NCBI GenBank assembly: GCA_023380955.1
Contig: JAMCTB010000034.1
Span: forward strand, 1-21,784
Direction of reading: 5' to 3'
Length of the DNA: 21,784 nt
Source of the DNA: Chloroflexota bacterium
GTDB lineage: Bacteria > Chloroflexota > UBA6077
Made by a program: the position numbers and the translations under genes. Positions 13,910-21,784 of the stretch are shown here, in pieces. Position 1 is the stretch's first letter; each line of letters begins with the position of its first letter. The notes beneath the pieces were generated by a model that was not told the DNA's origin, did no database searches, and was given only the letters and a program-made list of their open reading frames with translations.

Positions 13910-15289
13910 TTGGCAGAGGAACTCAAGGAAGAAGAGTTCTACGAAGAACATCGGCAGAGCCCAGTTCCGCGCGTAGCCGTCATATTCCTGGCCTTTTTCG
14001 TCGCAGGCGGATTGTACTTCGGCTACGTCTTCGTCCATACAACCATCACCATTTTCAGTGCCGCCTTCGCGTTGAACTGGGCCCCGCTGCCCCAGCCTCC
14101 CTTCCTCGACCCGATGGGTGTATCTTCCGATACGGCCTTCGGCTCGAGCGCTGCCGAGGGGGCCCCCTTGCCGGGGGGACGGGTCAACATCCTGCTGCTG
14201 GGAATAGACCAGCGAGATGATGAGCGACAGCGAGGCGTGCCCTCCCGCAGCGATACGATGATCCTCGTGAGCGTGGACCCGGCCACTAGGTCCGGGGGTA
14301 TTCTCTCCATCCCACGTGACCTCTGGGTCGCCATCCCGGGTGGATACAAGGACAACAAGATCAACGTGGCTAACTTCCTGGGAGATATGGACAAGCTGCC
14401 GGGCGGTGGACCGGCCCTCGCCAAGCGGACGGTCGAGCTGAACTTCGGCCTGCCAGTGCACTACTACGTGCGGGCAAACTTCCGCGGCTTCGAGAGTATC
14501 ATCGACGCTCTGGGGGGCGTGGACATCGACGTCCAAAAGCATATCCTCGATCGTGAGTATCCCACACAGGACTACGGTTACATGACGGTGGAGTTCATGC
14601 CGGGGATGCAGCATATGAACGGGGTGCGAGCCCTCCAGTATGCCCGCACTCGCCACGATGACAACGATTTCTACCGCAATAAGCGCCAGCAGCAGGTCTT
14701 GCTGGCTGCCCGCAATAAGCTAATGAGGATCGACGTCCTTCCCCGGCTGCCGGCCCTTCTGGGAGCGGCGAAGAATGCGGTGGACACCGACATACCTGTC
14801 ACGGCTATGCCGGGACTGGTGCGGCTGGCATCCGAGATCGACTCCTCTAACATCGTCAGCCTTGGCATCGATGCGACGATGGTAAGCGAGCGGTATCCGG
14901 GGTCCACCGACCTGGTGCCCAAGCGTGACCAAATCGCTAAGCTGGTGGCCCAACTGCTGGCCGATCCAACCCTGCGGAAGGAAAACGCGAGGATCGTGGT
15001 GCAGAACGGCACCAACCGCAACGGCGTGGCCTCCAAAGTAGGCGACTTCGTCGAGAAGCACGGGTATGTGGTGTCTCGAGTCGAGGACGCATCTCGCCAC
15101 GACTATGCCGAGACCCTGATCCTGGACCACTCCAGGAGCAAGAAGGCGACCCTGGCCGGGCTAGCCGCGCTGCTGAAGGTGCCTGCCCGCAACATAAGGC
15201 CGGCGCCAGCCTCTGACGACATCGATATCACCGTGATCGTGGGGGCAAATGGGACCGAAGTCCAGGCTGCGGGCCAGCCTGGCGGTTGA
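13910..15289 (+). CDS. LytR-CpsA-Psr (LCP) family protein with C-terminal LytR_C domain
   Basis: The 459-residue protein has a short acidic cytoplasmic N-terminus, one membrane helix (about 22-45) and an extracellular LCP domain (about 90-270). Conserved residues of the polyprenyl-phosphate site are seen: Arg113 and Asp115 in SRSDTMILV, Arg136-Asp137 in SIPRDLWV, then YARTRHDDNDFYRNKRQQQ (244-262). A LytR_C domain covers about 359-446 (ARIVVQNGTNRNG and following). LCP enzymes transfer lipid-linked glycopolymers onto peptidoglycan or another envelope acceptor. The start is uncertain: TTG 13910 keeps the membrane helix but has only a weak upstream GGGG. It is followed by two large GT-C-type membrane proteins, supporting a shared role in surface glycopolymer assembly. 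Confidence 0.9.
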   Translation: MAEELKEEEFYEEHRQSPVPRVAVIFLAFFVAGGLYFGYVFVHTTITIFSAAFALNWAPLPQPPFLDPMGVSSDTAFGSSAAEGAPLPGGRVNILLLGIDQRDDERQRGVPSRSDTMILVSVDPATRSGGILSIPRDLWVAIPGGYKDNKINVANFLGDMDKLPGGGPALAKRTVELNFGLPVHYYVRANFRGFESIIDALGGVDIDVQKHILDREYPTQDYGYMTVEFMPGMQHMNGVRALQYARTRHDDNDFYRNKRQQQVLLAARNKLMRIDVLPRLPALLGAAKNAVDTDIPVTAMPGLVRLASEIDSSNIVSLGIDATMVSERYPGSTDLVPKRDQIAKLVAQLLADPTLRKENARIVVQNGTNRNGVASKVGDFVEKHGYVVSRVEDASRHDYAETLILDHSRSKKATLAGLAALLKVPARNIRPAPASDDIDITVIVGANGTEVQAAGQPGG

Positions 15290-15387
15290 GAGGGCCGACA
15301 CCGGGCCTGAAGACCGGCATCATCAACGGGCATGCAGTTGTCTGCATTAGCGCGGCGCTGGACATAACACATTGGAGGCAGCGTGAG

Positions 15388-17733
15388 GTGGCTCGATTGA
15401 CGGCGGCTGCCCCCTGGGCAACAGCCTTTGTCCTGGTCTTCACCGCGTATTCGTTCTTCGTGCCGCCGGCCGGGCCAAACGAGCTTAGTCGATACGACCT
15501 GCTACTGGCGCTGGCACGCGACACCATCGACAAGGCGTCCGCTGGCGGCCACTATTACACCGACAAGGCTATCGGTACCAGCCTGCTTGGCCTGCCGTGG
15601 TGGCTGCTATCCGATCAGATTTACCGCTTCGGCCAGTACGGCGAGGTGCGCGCCGATTTCCAGCTCTGGACGGCCACCGTCGGGGCGGTCTCGCTGCCGT
15701 CGGCGCTGCTGGTCCTGCTGGTCTACTGCGTGGCGCGGACGCTTTCGGGCAGCCTGGGCCGCGCCTTGCTCACGGCGGGCGCCTTCGGCTTCGCTACCAT
15801 CGCTTTTCCTTTCGCTACAATGTTCTACGGCCACCAACCGGCCGCCATCTTCGGGTTCGCCGCCTTCGCCGCGGCATTCTACTGGCGACGACAGGCGCAT
15901 TCTTCCCCGTGGCTCCTGGGACTGGCCGGCTTCCTCGCCGGCTGGGCGGCCATCACCGAGTACCCCGCAGCCATAATCGGTGCCGTGGCCGCCGTCTACA
16001 TCCTCAGCTTCTCCGAGGGCAGGAAATCCTGGTGGGCGTACGCCCTCGGCGGACTGGTCGGCCTTTTGCCACTCGGCATCTACAATATGGTGGCTTTCGG
16101 CGCTCCCTGGCGGCTGGGATATGGCTTCGTGGGCGATTCGGCCTTCGCCGCGATGGGCATGGGGATCATGGGGGTGACCACGCCGAAGCTGAGCGCGCTG
16201 CTGGACATCACGATGGGACGGACCGGCCTGTTCAGCCGCTCGCCGTTTCTCCTGCTGGCCCTGGCAGGCTTCGTCTTCTGGTGGAGACGGGGCCAGTTCC
16301 GCAGGGAGGCGCTGCTATGCCTCGCCATCAGCATCGGCTTCCTCCTGTACAACGCCGGGTACTACCTGCCTCTGGGCGGCTACGGTGTGGGGCCGCGGTT
16401 CCTGGTCCCCAGCCTGCCGTTCCTGGTCCTGGGGCTGGCGCTGCTGCCGTGGCGAGGCTGGTGGCTGGCCTGTGCCCTCGTCCTGGTCTCGACGGGAATG
16501 ATGCTGATGACGATGGCGGCGCTGCAAACCGCTCACCCGGGTGATCCGAAAATGGAGGAGGCCGCGTCGGCCCTGATGCTGATCACCGGCGGCCGGCTCC
16601 CTCTCAGCGATCACCCCGACATGTCCGCGATAATGGGCCGCTGGTCGACGCACTTCGGGTTCGGCCAGGTGACCGTCACCTGGGGGACGCTGCGCTACGG
16701 CCTGGAAGGCGCGGCCAGCCTGGCGCCGCTGGCTCTGGTAGCGGGGGTCGGCCTGCTGGCGTGGCTGCTCTCATCCAGACGGACGCCGGGCCGCGGTGCA
16801 GCGCGTTCGGGGGTCCTGGCGCTCGCCGCGCTCGCCTACGGGGCTGTCTCGCTGCCCGGAGCCGGCGTCCCGCCCCTGTTTGCGCCGCCCGCCCTCGAAG
16901 CTCAGTTGACGGCCGGAAGGGCGCATCCTCTATCGATGGTGTTTGACGACCGTATCGAGCTTCTGGCCTACAGCGCGGACAAAGAGGTCCTCCGGCCGGG
17001 GGACCGTCTGGCATTGACTCTTTATTGGAGGGCACGGGTCCACATCGATGAGTCCGAGACTGTATTCGTCCACCTGCTGGACAGCGACAATGCGACGCTG
17101 GGAGGTTGGGATGGTGTGCCCCAGATGGGGACGTACCCAACTCAAATGTGGGAGCCGGGCCGGATCACGGCGGAAACCTATCGGGTGCCGCTGTCGACCG
17201 AGGTCGCGACGCCCACTTTGGTCCGCGTGGAGGTTGGAATGTACCGCTCCGCCGACTCCCAGCGGCAACCGGCCGCGACGCTCGAGGGAATCAAGCTGGG
17301 GAGCAGCCCGATGATCACTCGGCTGGCCGTGCCGGGGCCCACGCCGGACCTGCGGGGCGCAACTGCCCTGAGCACGGAGCTCGGGGGACAGGTGATGCTG
17401 GTCGGGTATCGGCTAGACGGTAGCGACCCCGACAAAGTGCGGGGCCGGCTGTACTGGCAGGCGGTGGGGCAGCGGCCGGCGCGAGACTACACGGTCTTCG
17501 TGCAAGCCCTGCGGGACGGGAAGCTGGCCGCTCAGTGGGATGCGCAGCCCCTGGGCGGCCGATATCCAACCTCGCTCTGGAGTCCAAGTGAGATAGTGGA
17601 GGTCCCATTCGAGCTGCCGCTGAGCACAGAGGGGAGGGCTGGTGCATCGCTTATCGTGGGGATGTACGATCTGGAAACAATGGAACGGCTGCCGGTGGGG
17701 GAGAAGACGTTTGTCGAGCTACCCTGGCCGTAG
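15388..17733 (+). CDS. multi-pass membrane glycosyltransferase-like protein with two C-terminal beta-sandwich modules
   Basis: The 781-residue protein starts at GTG 15388 with GGAGG 9 bases upstream; a TTG at 15286 overlapping the LCP stop is an alternative. About a dozen hydrophobic segments fill residues 1-510. The first extracytoplasmic loop contains NELSRYDLLLALA and HYYTDKAIGTSLLG, as in GT-C type glycosyltransferases using polyprenyl-linked sugars. Residues about 517-640 and 666-781 form two related soluble modules. Recurring elements are PGD..LTLYWRA, VFVHLLD, GTYPTQMW or GRYPTSLW, VPLS, and VEVGMY or VGMYD. The catalytic assignment is inferred from topology and loop residues; donor and acceptor are unknown. 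It lies immediately downstream of the LCP gene and is probably functionally linked to it. Confidence 0.78.
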   Translation: MARLTAAAPWATAFVLVFTAYSFFVPPAGPNELSRYDLLLALARDTIDKASAGGHYYTDKAIGTSLLGLPWWLLSDQIYRFGQYGEVRADFQLWTATVGAVSLPSALLVLLVYCVARTLSGSLGRALLTAGAFGFATIAFPFATMFYGHQPAAIFGFAAFAAAFYWRRQAHSSPWLLGLAGFLAGWAAITEYPAAIIGAVAAVYILSFSEGRKSWWAYALGGLVGLLPLGIYNMVAFGAPWRLGYGFVGDSAFAAMGMGIMGVTTPKLSALLDITMGRTGLFSRSPFLLLALAGFVFWWRRGQFRREALLCLAISIGFLLYNAGYYLPLGGYGVGPRFLVPSLPFLVLGLALLPWRGWWLACALVLVSTGMMLMTMAALQTAHPGDPKMEEAASALMLITGGRLPLSDHPDMSAIMGRWSTHFGFGQVTVTWGTLRYGLEGAASLAPLALVAGVGLLAWLLSSRRTPGRGAARSGVLALAALAYGAVSLPGAGVPPLFAPPALEAQLTAGRAHPLSMVFDDRIELLAYSADKEVLRPGDRLALTLYWRARVHIDESETVFVHLLDSDNATLGGWDGVPQMGTYPTQMWEPGRITAETYRVPLSTEVATPTLVRVEVGMYRSADSQRQPAATLEGIKLGSSPMITRLAVPGPTPDLRGATALSTELGGQVMLVGYRLDGSDPDKVRGRLYWQAVGQRPARDYTVFVQALRDGKLAAQWDAQPLGGRYPTSLWSPSEIVEVPFELPLSTEGRAGASLIVGMYDLETMERLPVGEKTFVELPWP
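16936..17730 (+). repeat. two protein-level beta-sandwich modules in the first GT-C-like gene
   Basis: Modules at about 16936-17310 and 17386-17730 encode the same pattern: a hydrophobic GY or AY strand, PGD-type turn, L-Y-W-R/Q-A strand, VFV strand, G-x-YPT-x-W turn, then a V-G-MY strand. They are diverged at DNA level, indicating old duplication. Confidence 0.65.
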
Positions 17734-17802
17734 CGTAGGAGGCGGACCAGGGTCGCCGGGCCCTGGCCTGGTGGCCCGTTCGACGACGTCCACGGCCCTG
17801 TG

Positions 17803-17831
17803 TTGTGGGGGTGGCGGTGGAGTGTTAAAAT
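17803..17831 (+). promoter_or_regulatory. extended -10 promoter upstream of the large membrane protein gene
   Basis: TTGTGG (17803-17808), a 17-base spacer, and TAAAAT (17826-17831) preceded by TG at 17823-17824 give a TGnTAAAAT extended -10. Transcription would start near 17838, about 180 bases before the predicted GTG. The -35 matches consensus only in its first three bases. Confidence 0.45.
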
Positions 17832-18017
17832 GCAGGCGGTGCGCCGAGGCCCCGGCAATGAATGATGATCCCGGGGCAATGCTTGTGCCGGCTACGTGGC
17901 GGGCGAATGCCAATTGACGGTGGAAGAGATTATCGCAACAGAACGAAAAAGCGGCTGCCATTTCAAAAGCGCGTCTCTTCGACGGCCCCGTGCTTCGTGT
18001 GATATGGCCCAGGCAGT

Positions 18018-21000
18018 GTGTTGCTGACGCGAGCGCGAAAGATCGGTTTGCCGTCCCGCCTGCAGGCTCCGGCAAAAGGCAGCTTCCCGTGGAGCCCGCT
18101 CTGGGTGGTAGTCCTGGCGGCTTTCGGGCTGGTCCCACTGACTCAGAGCCTGTTCTTCTCCTCCAGCGATGGACAGTTCCATCTATTCCGCTTGGTAGAG
18201 TACGATTCAGTGATGCGCCAGGGGGTGCTGGTGCCTCGATGGGCGCCCGACTTTTTCCTCGGCCTGGGGTACCCGCTCCCGAACTACTACGCGCCGCTCA
18301 CCTATTACCTAGGCGTCGCCGTTCACCTGCTGGGCTTCCCCTTCCTCGATACGATGCGCGTCCTGGCGGCTTTGGGGATGGTCCTGTCAGGATGGGGCGC
18401 ATACCTGTATGCACGACGGCTGCTGTCGTCTCCCACCTCGTTGCTGGTGGCCGCGGCCTATATGTTCGCTCCCTACCACCTGGTCAACCTCTACTTCCGG
18501 GGGGATTTTCCGGAGTATCTCGCGTTCGTCTGGTACCCGCTGATTCTGTACGGGGTCGGCGAGATATGGGAACGCCCGCGGCCTCCGGTGGTGTTGCTGG
18601 CTGCCGCCTCATTCGCCGGTCTAATGCTGACCCATAACCTTTCGGCCTTCCTGTTCGCTCCCCTCCTGGTGCTGTACGTTATGGCTCTTACCCTCACCAG
18701 CCTGCTCGATCGCAATTATCGGGGGACTCTGGCGGGCTGCTGTCGCATCGGCGGCACGCTGGCGCTTGGGGCCGCTCTCAGCGCCTTCTTCTGGGTGCCC
18801 GCAATGTGGGAGCAGGCGGACATCTCGATGGGCCGACTTCTCCAGGCCATGAACTACCGCAACCACTTCCCGGCACCGACCGACCTTCTTTCTACCGACC
18901 CGCTTCACCGGTACGGAATCGTGTTCCGCGGAGCAGAGGTGTTTGGGTACAGACTGGGACTGCTCCAAGCGGTCTTCTTGGCCCTGGGTCTGGTGGCAAC
19001 CGTCCTGGCCTGGCGCGGCCTCCGGAGAGATCTGCGCCGGGATGCCCTCTACAGCCTGCTGGTAGCTGCGATCGCGCTGTTTCTGATCTTCCCTGTCTCG
19101 GCTTCCGTCTGGGAAGCGTTACCTCTGCTTAGCTTAACCCAGTTTCCCTGGCGGTTCCTGGCCTATCTGGCCCTGCCCAGCGCCTTCCTGGCCGGTCTGG
19201 TCGTCGAGGCGATAGCACCCAGGTTGCGGCAGCCCCTGGCCTTCGGCCTCGCTCTCGCCTTCGTGGCGTCGGCCGTGCTGGCTATGCGGCCGATGATGAC
19301 CGCGTGGCTGGAAGAGGAGATGGTTGTGCCTACGGCTATGGAGTTCGAGCTCACGGATGGGGCCCTCGGGACCTCGGTCGCGGCCGAGTACCTCCCCCGA
19401 CAGTCGACTAACCCGCCGACCATTTCGACTTACGCCCTGGCGACGGTCACTGGCATGCCCGAGAGTGCTTTCGGACCCCGGAAGCAGGGCGACACCGATG
19501 TACAGTTGCTAGAGCGGGGGGCGGAGTCCCGAACATATGCCGTCAAAGCCGCCACGGGTCAGCAGGTAACCTTTGACCTGCTCTGTTTCTCGGGCTGGCG
19601 CGCCTGGCTCGACGGCGAGCCGGTCACCGTCAGCAGCAGTCCCTCCCAGGGGCTTTGCACGGTTGCCGTGCCCTCCGGCGACCACCAGGTACGCTTCGCG
19701 TTGGAGCGCACTGCCGCCCGCCGGGCCGCCGAGATGCTATCTCTCGCTGCAGTGGTGCCCGTCTTGCTGCTGCTGGCCATAACGCTGAACACCGCCGTCC
19801 GAAGACACAGGCGGCCCTGGACGCTAAAGATTCCCAGGCGGACGCTGGCGGCAAACATGGCACTGCTTGCTCTGGTCGCCACTGGATGGTGGCTCTTCAA
19901 GGTGTCCTTCGATCAGAGCTACAGCAGCCTGGGCTACGGGCACCCGCTCCAGGTGGACTTCGGGCCTGTAACCGTCGTGGGCTACGACCTGGGTGGACCG
20001 CAAGTGCTGCCCGGCCCGCGGCCGAGGGCTGCTCCAGGGGATGTTGTCACTGCCCGAATGTACTGGACAGCACGGAATGCCGACGCGGCTCGGACCGAGT
20101 ATCGCCCGTTCGCCGCCCTGATCAATGCGGCGAATCAGGTATGGGCCTACGGCGAGGGTGAGGCCGACATTGCGGGAGAGGTCCCCGGGCAGGGGCCCAT
20201 CCTCGACAGCCCGATGCGACTCGCGATCGCCACTGGCACCCCACCGGGCGTCTATCGCCTGGAGATGGGGTTTCTGGACCGGGAGGGCCATCGCCTGGAG
20301 CCACGCCGGTCATATGTAGTCCGGCTGATGCCGATGGACAATCGCATTCTGGTGGGACCGGTGGTGATTACGGAGGCCGGCCAGTCTCCGGCCGGCGCCT
20401 CCGCCAAGGCTTTGGCGAATTTCGACAATGTACTGGGTCTGTTGGAGGCACGGGTCACCGATGGGGAGTCCGCCCTGACCGGACGTCCGGGGCAGGAACT
20501 CCCCAGGTCTGCCGATGGCAAAGCGTTGAGGGCCGAGGCCGGGCAAATCGTGCATCTGGACTTGCTGTGGCGCAGCATGGCCGAGCGGCTGCCCGATGTG
20601 GTTGTGGCGCTGCGCTTGGTCGATGACTCGGGCTTCCTGTGGGCAGTGCGGGACAGCCGTTCTGCCGATGGGCGTTATCCGAGCTCATTGTGGAAGCAGA
20701 ACGAGCTGGTCAAGGACCAGCTCGACATACTGGTCCGTCCGGAGACGCCGCCGGGGGAGTACACTTTGCGGCTCGAGCTGGTCTCCGCGAGGGGTCCTTT
20801 GAATACCCTGGATGCGCAGGGCAAGGGCACGAATCCCTTCCTCGACCTTGGCAGAGTGAGCGTGGTGCGGCCCGCGGGGCCGCCCCGGCCCGGGCGGGAT
20901 ACCCCGCGGCGCTCGGTCGACCTGGCGCTTGCCGACGGGCTGAAGGTGGTAGGCTACCAGGTGGGCCCGGCCGAGGCCAAGCCGGGTACGCCCGTTCAGT

Positions 21001-21749
21001 TGGACATCTTCTGGCAGACTGGTGCCGGGGCGCTGCCAGACTACCGCTTCCGGGCTGAGCTGCGCGACTCCTCGGGCAAGGCGTGGGCCGCCTACCAGGG
21101 CCGGCCCGTCGGCGATGGTTATCCAACTTCTCGCTGGCATGCCGGCGAGGTGCTGCGCGGCCAGTACCACCTGCCGGTGTCTCCCCGGGCGCCCGCCGGC
21201 CCGCTGGACCTGTATGTCTGGATGGACCAGCCCCAGGTGACAGAGCCCGTCCTCTTTCGACTGGACCAAATCAGGGTGCCAGAGGTACAGCGCACCTACT
21301 CGGCGACGCCCAGCTTCGAGCGGTCCACGGACCTTGGCAGCGTGATGCGCCTGCTGGGATACGGCCTTGATGTCCAGCCTGGAGGACAGGTGGCGCCCGA
21401 TGGCTCCGCATCGGTACCGCCGGGCACCCGGCTGGACCTCAAGCTCTACTGGAAGGCCCTTGGGGAGACGGACACCAGCTACAAGGTGTTCGCCCAGGTC
21501 CTCGACGGGCAGGGGCGGGTCGTGGCCCAGCATGACAGCTTCCCCGCCGGGGGAGCGCGGCTGACCACCAGTTTGGTCAGCGGCGAAGTGATCGAGGACC
21601 TGCATACTATTGCCCTGCCCGCCAATCTGGCGCCGGGGCGTTACACGCTGATCATCGGCCTGTATGAGCCGATCAGCGGGGGGCGGCTATCCCAGGCGGA
21701 TGGCACTAATTTCGTTTCCCTGTCCGGCATAGAGGTGCGGCAACCCTAA
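18018..21749 (+). CDS. large membrane protein, PTPS-related/GT-C type, with four C-terminal beta-sandwich modules
   Basis: The 1243-residue protein begins with about a dozen hydrophobic segments (about 25-440). The loop motif SSSDGQFHLFRLVEY (about 52-66) and the stretch PNYYAPLTYYLG match the 6-pyruvoyl-tetrahydropterin-synthase-related membrane family. Despite its name, this family is a GT-C-like integral membrane group. A soluble segment near 510-565 (FSGWRAWLDGE, then VPSGDHQVRF) and two further helices follow. Four modules then cover about 645-770, 800-950, 968-1095 and 1103-1243, each with an L-x-W or LYW strand and a PG-x-Y-x-L strand. Three of them carry D-x-YR or SYKVFAQVLD-like strands. 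The GTG start at 18018 has only a weak AGGCAG upstream. It probably acts in surface polysaccharide or glycolipid assembly with the preceding two genes; the reaction is not known. Confidence 0.78.
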   Translation: MLLTRARKIGLPSRLQAPAKGSFPWSPLWVVVLAAFGLVPLTQSLFFSSSDGQFHLFRLVEYDSVMRQGVLVPRWAPDFFLGLGYPLPNYYAPLTYYLGVAVHLLGFPFLDTMRVLAALGMVLSGWGAYLYARRLLSSPTSLLVAAAYMFAPYHLVNLYFRGDFPEYLAFVWYPLILYGVGEIWERPRPPVVLLAAASFAGLMLTHNLSAFLFAPLLVLYVMALTLTSLLDRNYRGTLAGCCRIGGTLALGAALSAFFWVPAMWEQADISMGRLLQAMNYRNHFPAPTDLLSTDPLHRYGIVFRGAEVFGYRLGLLQAVFLALGLVATVLAWRGLRRDLRRDALYSLLVAAIALFLIFPVSASVWEALPLLSLTQFPWRFLAYLALPSAFLAGLVVEAIAPRLRQPLAFGLALAFVASAVLAMRPMMTAWLEEEMVVPTAMEFELTDGALGTSVAAEYLPRQSTNPPTISTYALATVTGMPESAFGPRKQGDTDVQLLERGAESRTYAVKAATGQQVTFDLLCFSGWRAWLDGEPVTVSSSPSQGLCTVAVPSGDHQVRFALERTAARRAAEMLSLAAVVPVLLLLAITLNTAVRRHRRPWTLKIPRRTLAANMALLALVATGWWLFKVSFDQSYSSLGYGHPLQVDFGPVTVVGYDLGGPQVLPGPRPRAAPGDVVTARMYWTARNADAARTEYRPFAALINAANQVWAYGEGEADIAGEVPGQGPILDSPMRLAIATGTPPGVYRLEMGFLDREGHRLEPRRSYVVRLMPMDNRILVGPVVITEAGQSPAGASAKALANFDNVLGLLEARVTDGESALTGRPGQELPRSADGKALRAEAGQIVHLDLLWRSMAERLPDVVVALRLVDDSGFLWAVRDSRSADGRYPSSLWKQNELVKDQLDILVRPETPPGEYTLRLELVSARGPLNTLDAQGKGTNPFLDLGRVSVVRPAGPPRPGRDTPRRSVDLALADGLKVVGYQVGPAEAKPGTPVQLDIFWQTGAGALPDYRFRAELRDSSGKAWAAYQGRPVGDGYPTSRWHAGEVLRGQYHLPVSPRAPAGPLDLYVWMDQPQVTEPVLFRLDQIRVPEVQRTYSATPSFERSTDLGSVMRLLGYGLDVQPGGQVAPDGSASVPPGTRLDLKLYWKALGETDTSYKVFAQVLDGQGRVVAQHDSFPAGGARLTTSLVSGEVIEDLHTIALPANLAPGRYTLIIGLYEPISGGRLSQADGTNFVSLSGIEVRQP
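19951..21746 (+). repeat. four tandem beta-sandwich modules in the large membrane protein
   Basis: Modules start near 19951, 20415, 20920 and 21325 and are the same type as the two in the preceding gene. The last is closest to the common pattern (GYGLD, LDLKLYWKA, YKVFAQVLD, APGRYTLIIGLYE). The second and third are more diverged. Confidence 0.6.
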
Positions 21750-21784
21750 TCCCCGCAGGAGCCTTGGCCGTCACCCGTATGCCT

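Noticed and set aside
17747..17766. CCAGGG/CCCTGG hairpin after the first GT-C-like gene as a terminator
   Set aside because: Only six pairs, an 8-base loop and no T-tract; too weak to call.
1..21784. tRNA, rRNA, CRISPR arrays, insertion sequences
   Set aside because: No cloverleaf-like sequence, regularly spaced repeats, transposase motifs or terminal inverted repeats with target duplications were seen.

Overview
The window is bacterial, GC-rich and gene-dense, with frequent GTG and possibly TTG starts. Several features suggest Chloroflexota, perhaps a Dehalococcoidia-like lineage: large GT-C-type membrane proteins ending in repeated beta-sandwich modules, an LCP protein, CaiB/BaiF and family-5 solute-binding proteins, and a methylamine-methyltransferase homologue. 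This placement is inferred from gene content only; there is no rRNA or other marker.

Layout. (1) 1-2129, plus strand: possible tail of an upstream gene, a lipoprotein cyclophilin (281-901) and an M24 aminopeptidase-like protein (960-2129). (2) 2205-9839, all minus strand; in transcription order this is a GntR/FCD regulator, a lipoprotein solute-binding protein, a CaiB/BaiF CoA-transferase, a fumarate-reductase-like flavoprotein, two MaoC-like hot-dog half-dehydratases and a Mut7-C/zinc-ribbon protein. (3) 9840-10454: a divergent control region with a near-consensus sigma70-type promoter on each strand, small palindromes between them, and a terminator-like hairpin in the plus-strand leader. 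(4) 10455-13696, plus strand: a second, paralogous solute-binding lipoprotein and a 458-residue homologue of monomethylamine methyltransferase MtmB that has no in-frame amber codon and so no pyrrolysine. (5) 13910-21749, plus strand: an LCP (LytR-CpsA-Psr) protein and two large membrane proteins with C-terminal repeated modules, probably a cell-envelope glycopolymer locus.

How the genes may work together (inference). The regulator and its divergent control region sit between two solute-binding proteins. One is followed by CoA-thioester enzymes (CoA-transferase, flavin reductase or oxidase, split hydratase), the other by the pyrrolysine-less MtmB homologue. This looks like an inducible module for taking up and catabolising a small organic solute, possibly a methylated amine or an unsaturated carboxylate. 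No ABC permease, ATPase, corrinoid protein or RamA-type activase is in the window. The best candidate for something new is the pyrrolysine-less MtmB homologue in this setting. Several long hairpins and perfect palindromes between genes are also not explained by the coding annotation.
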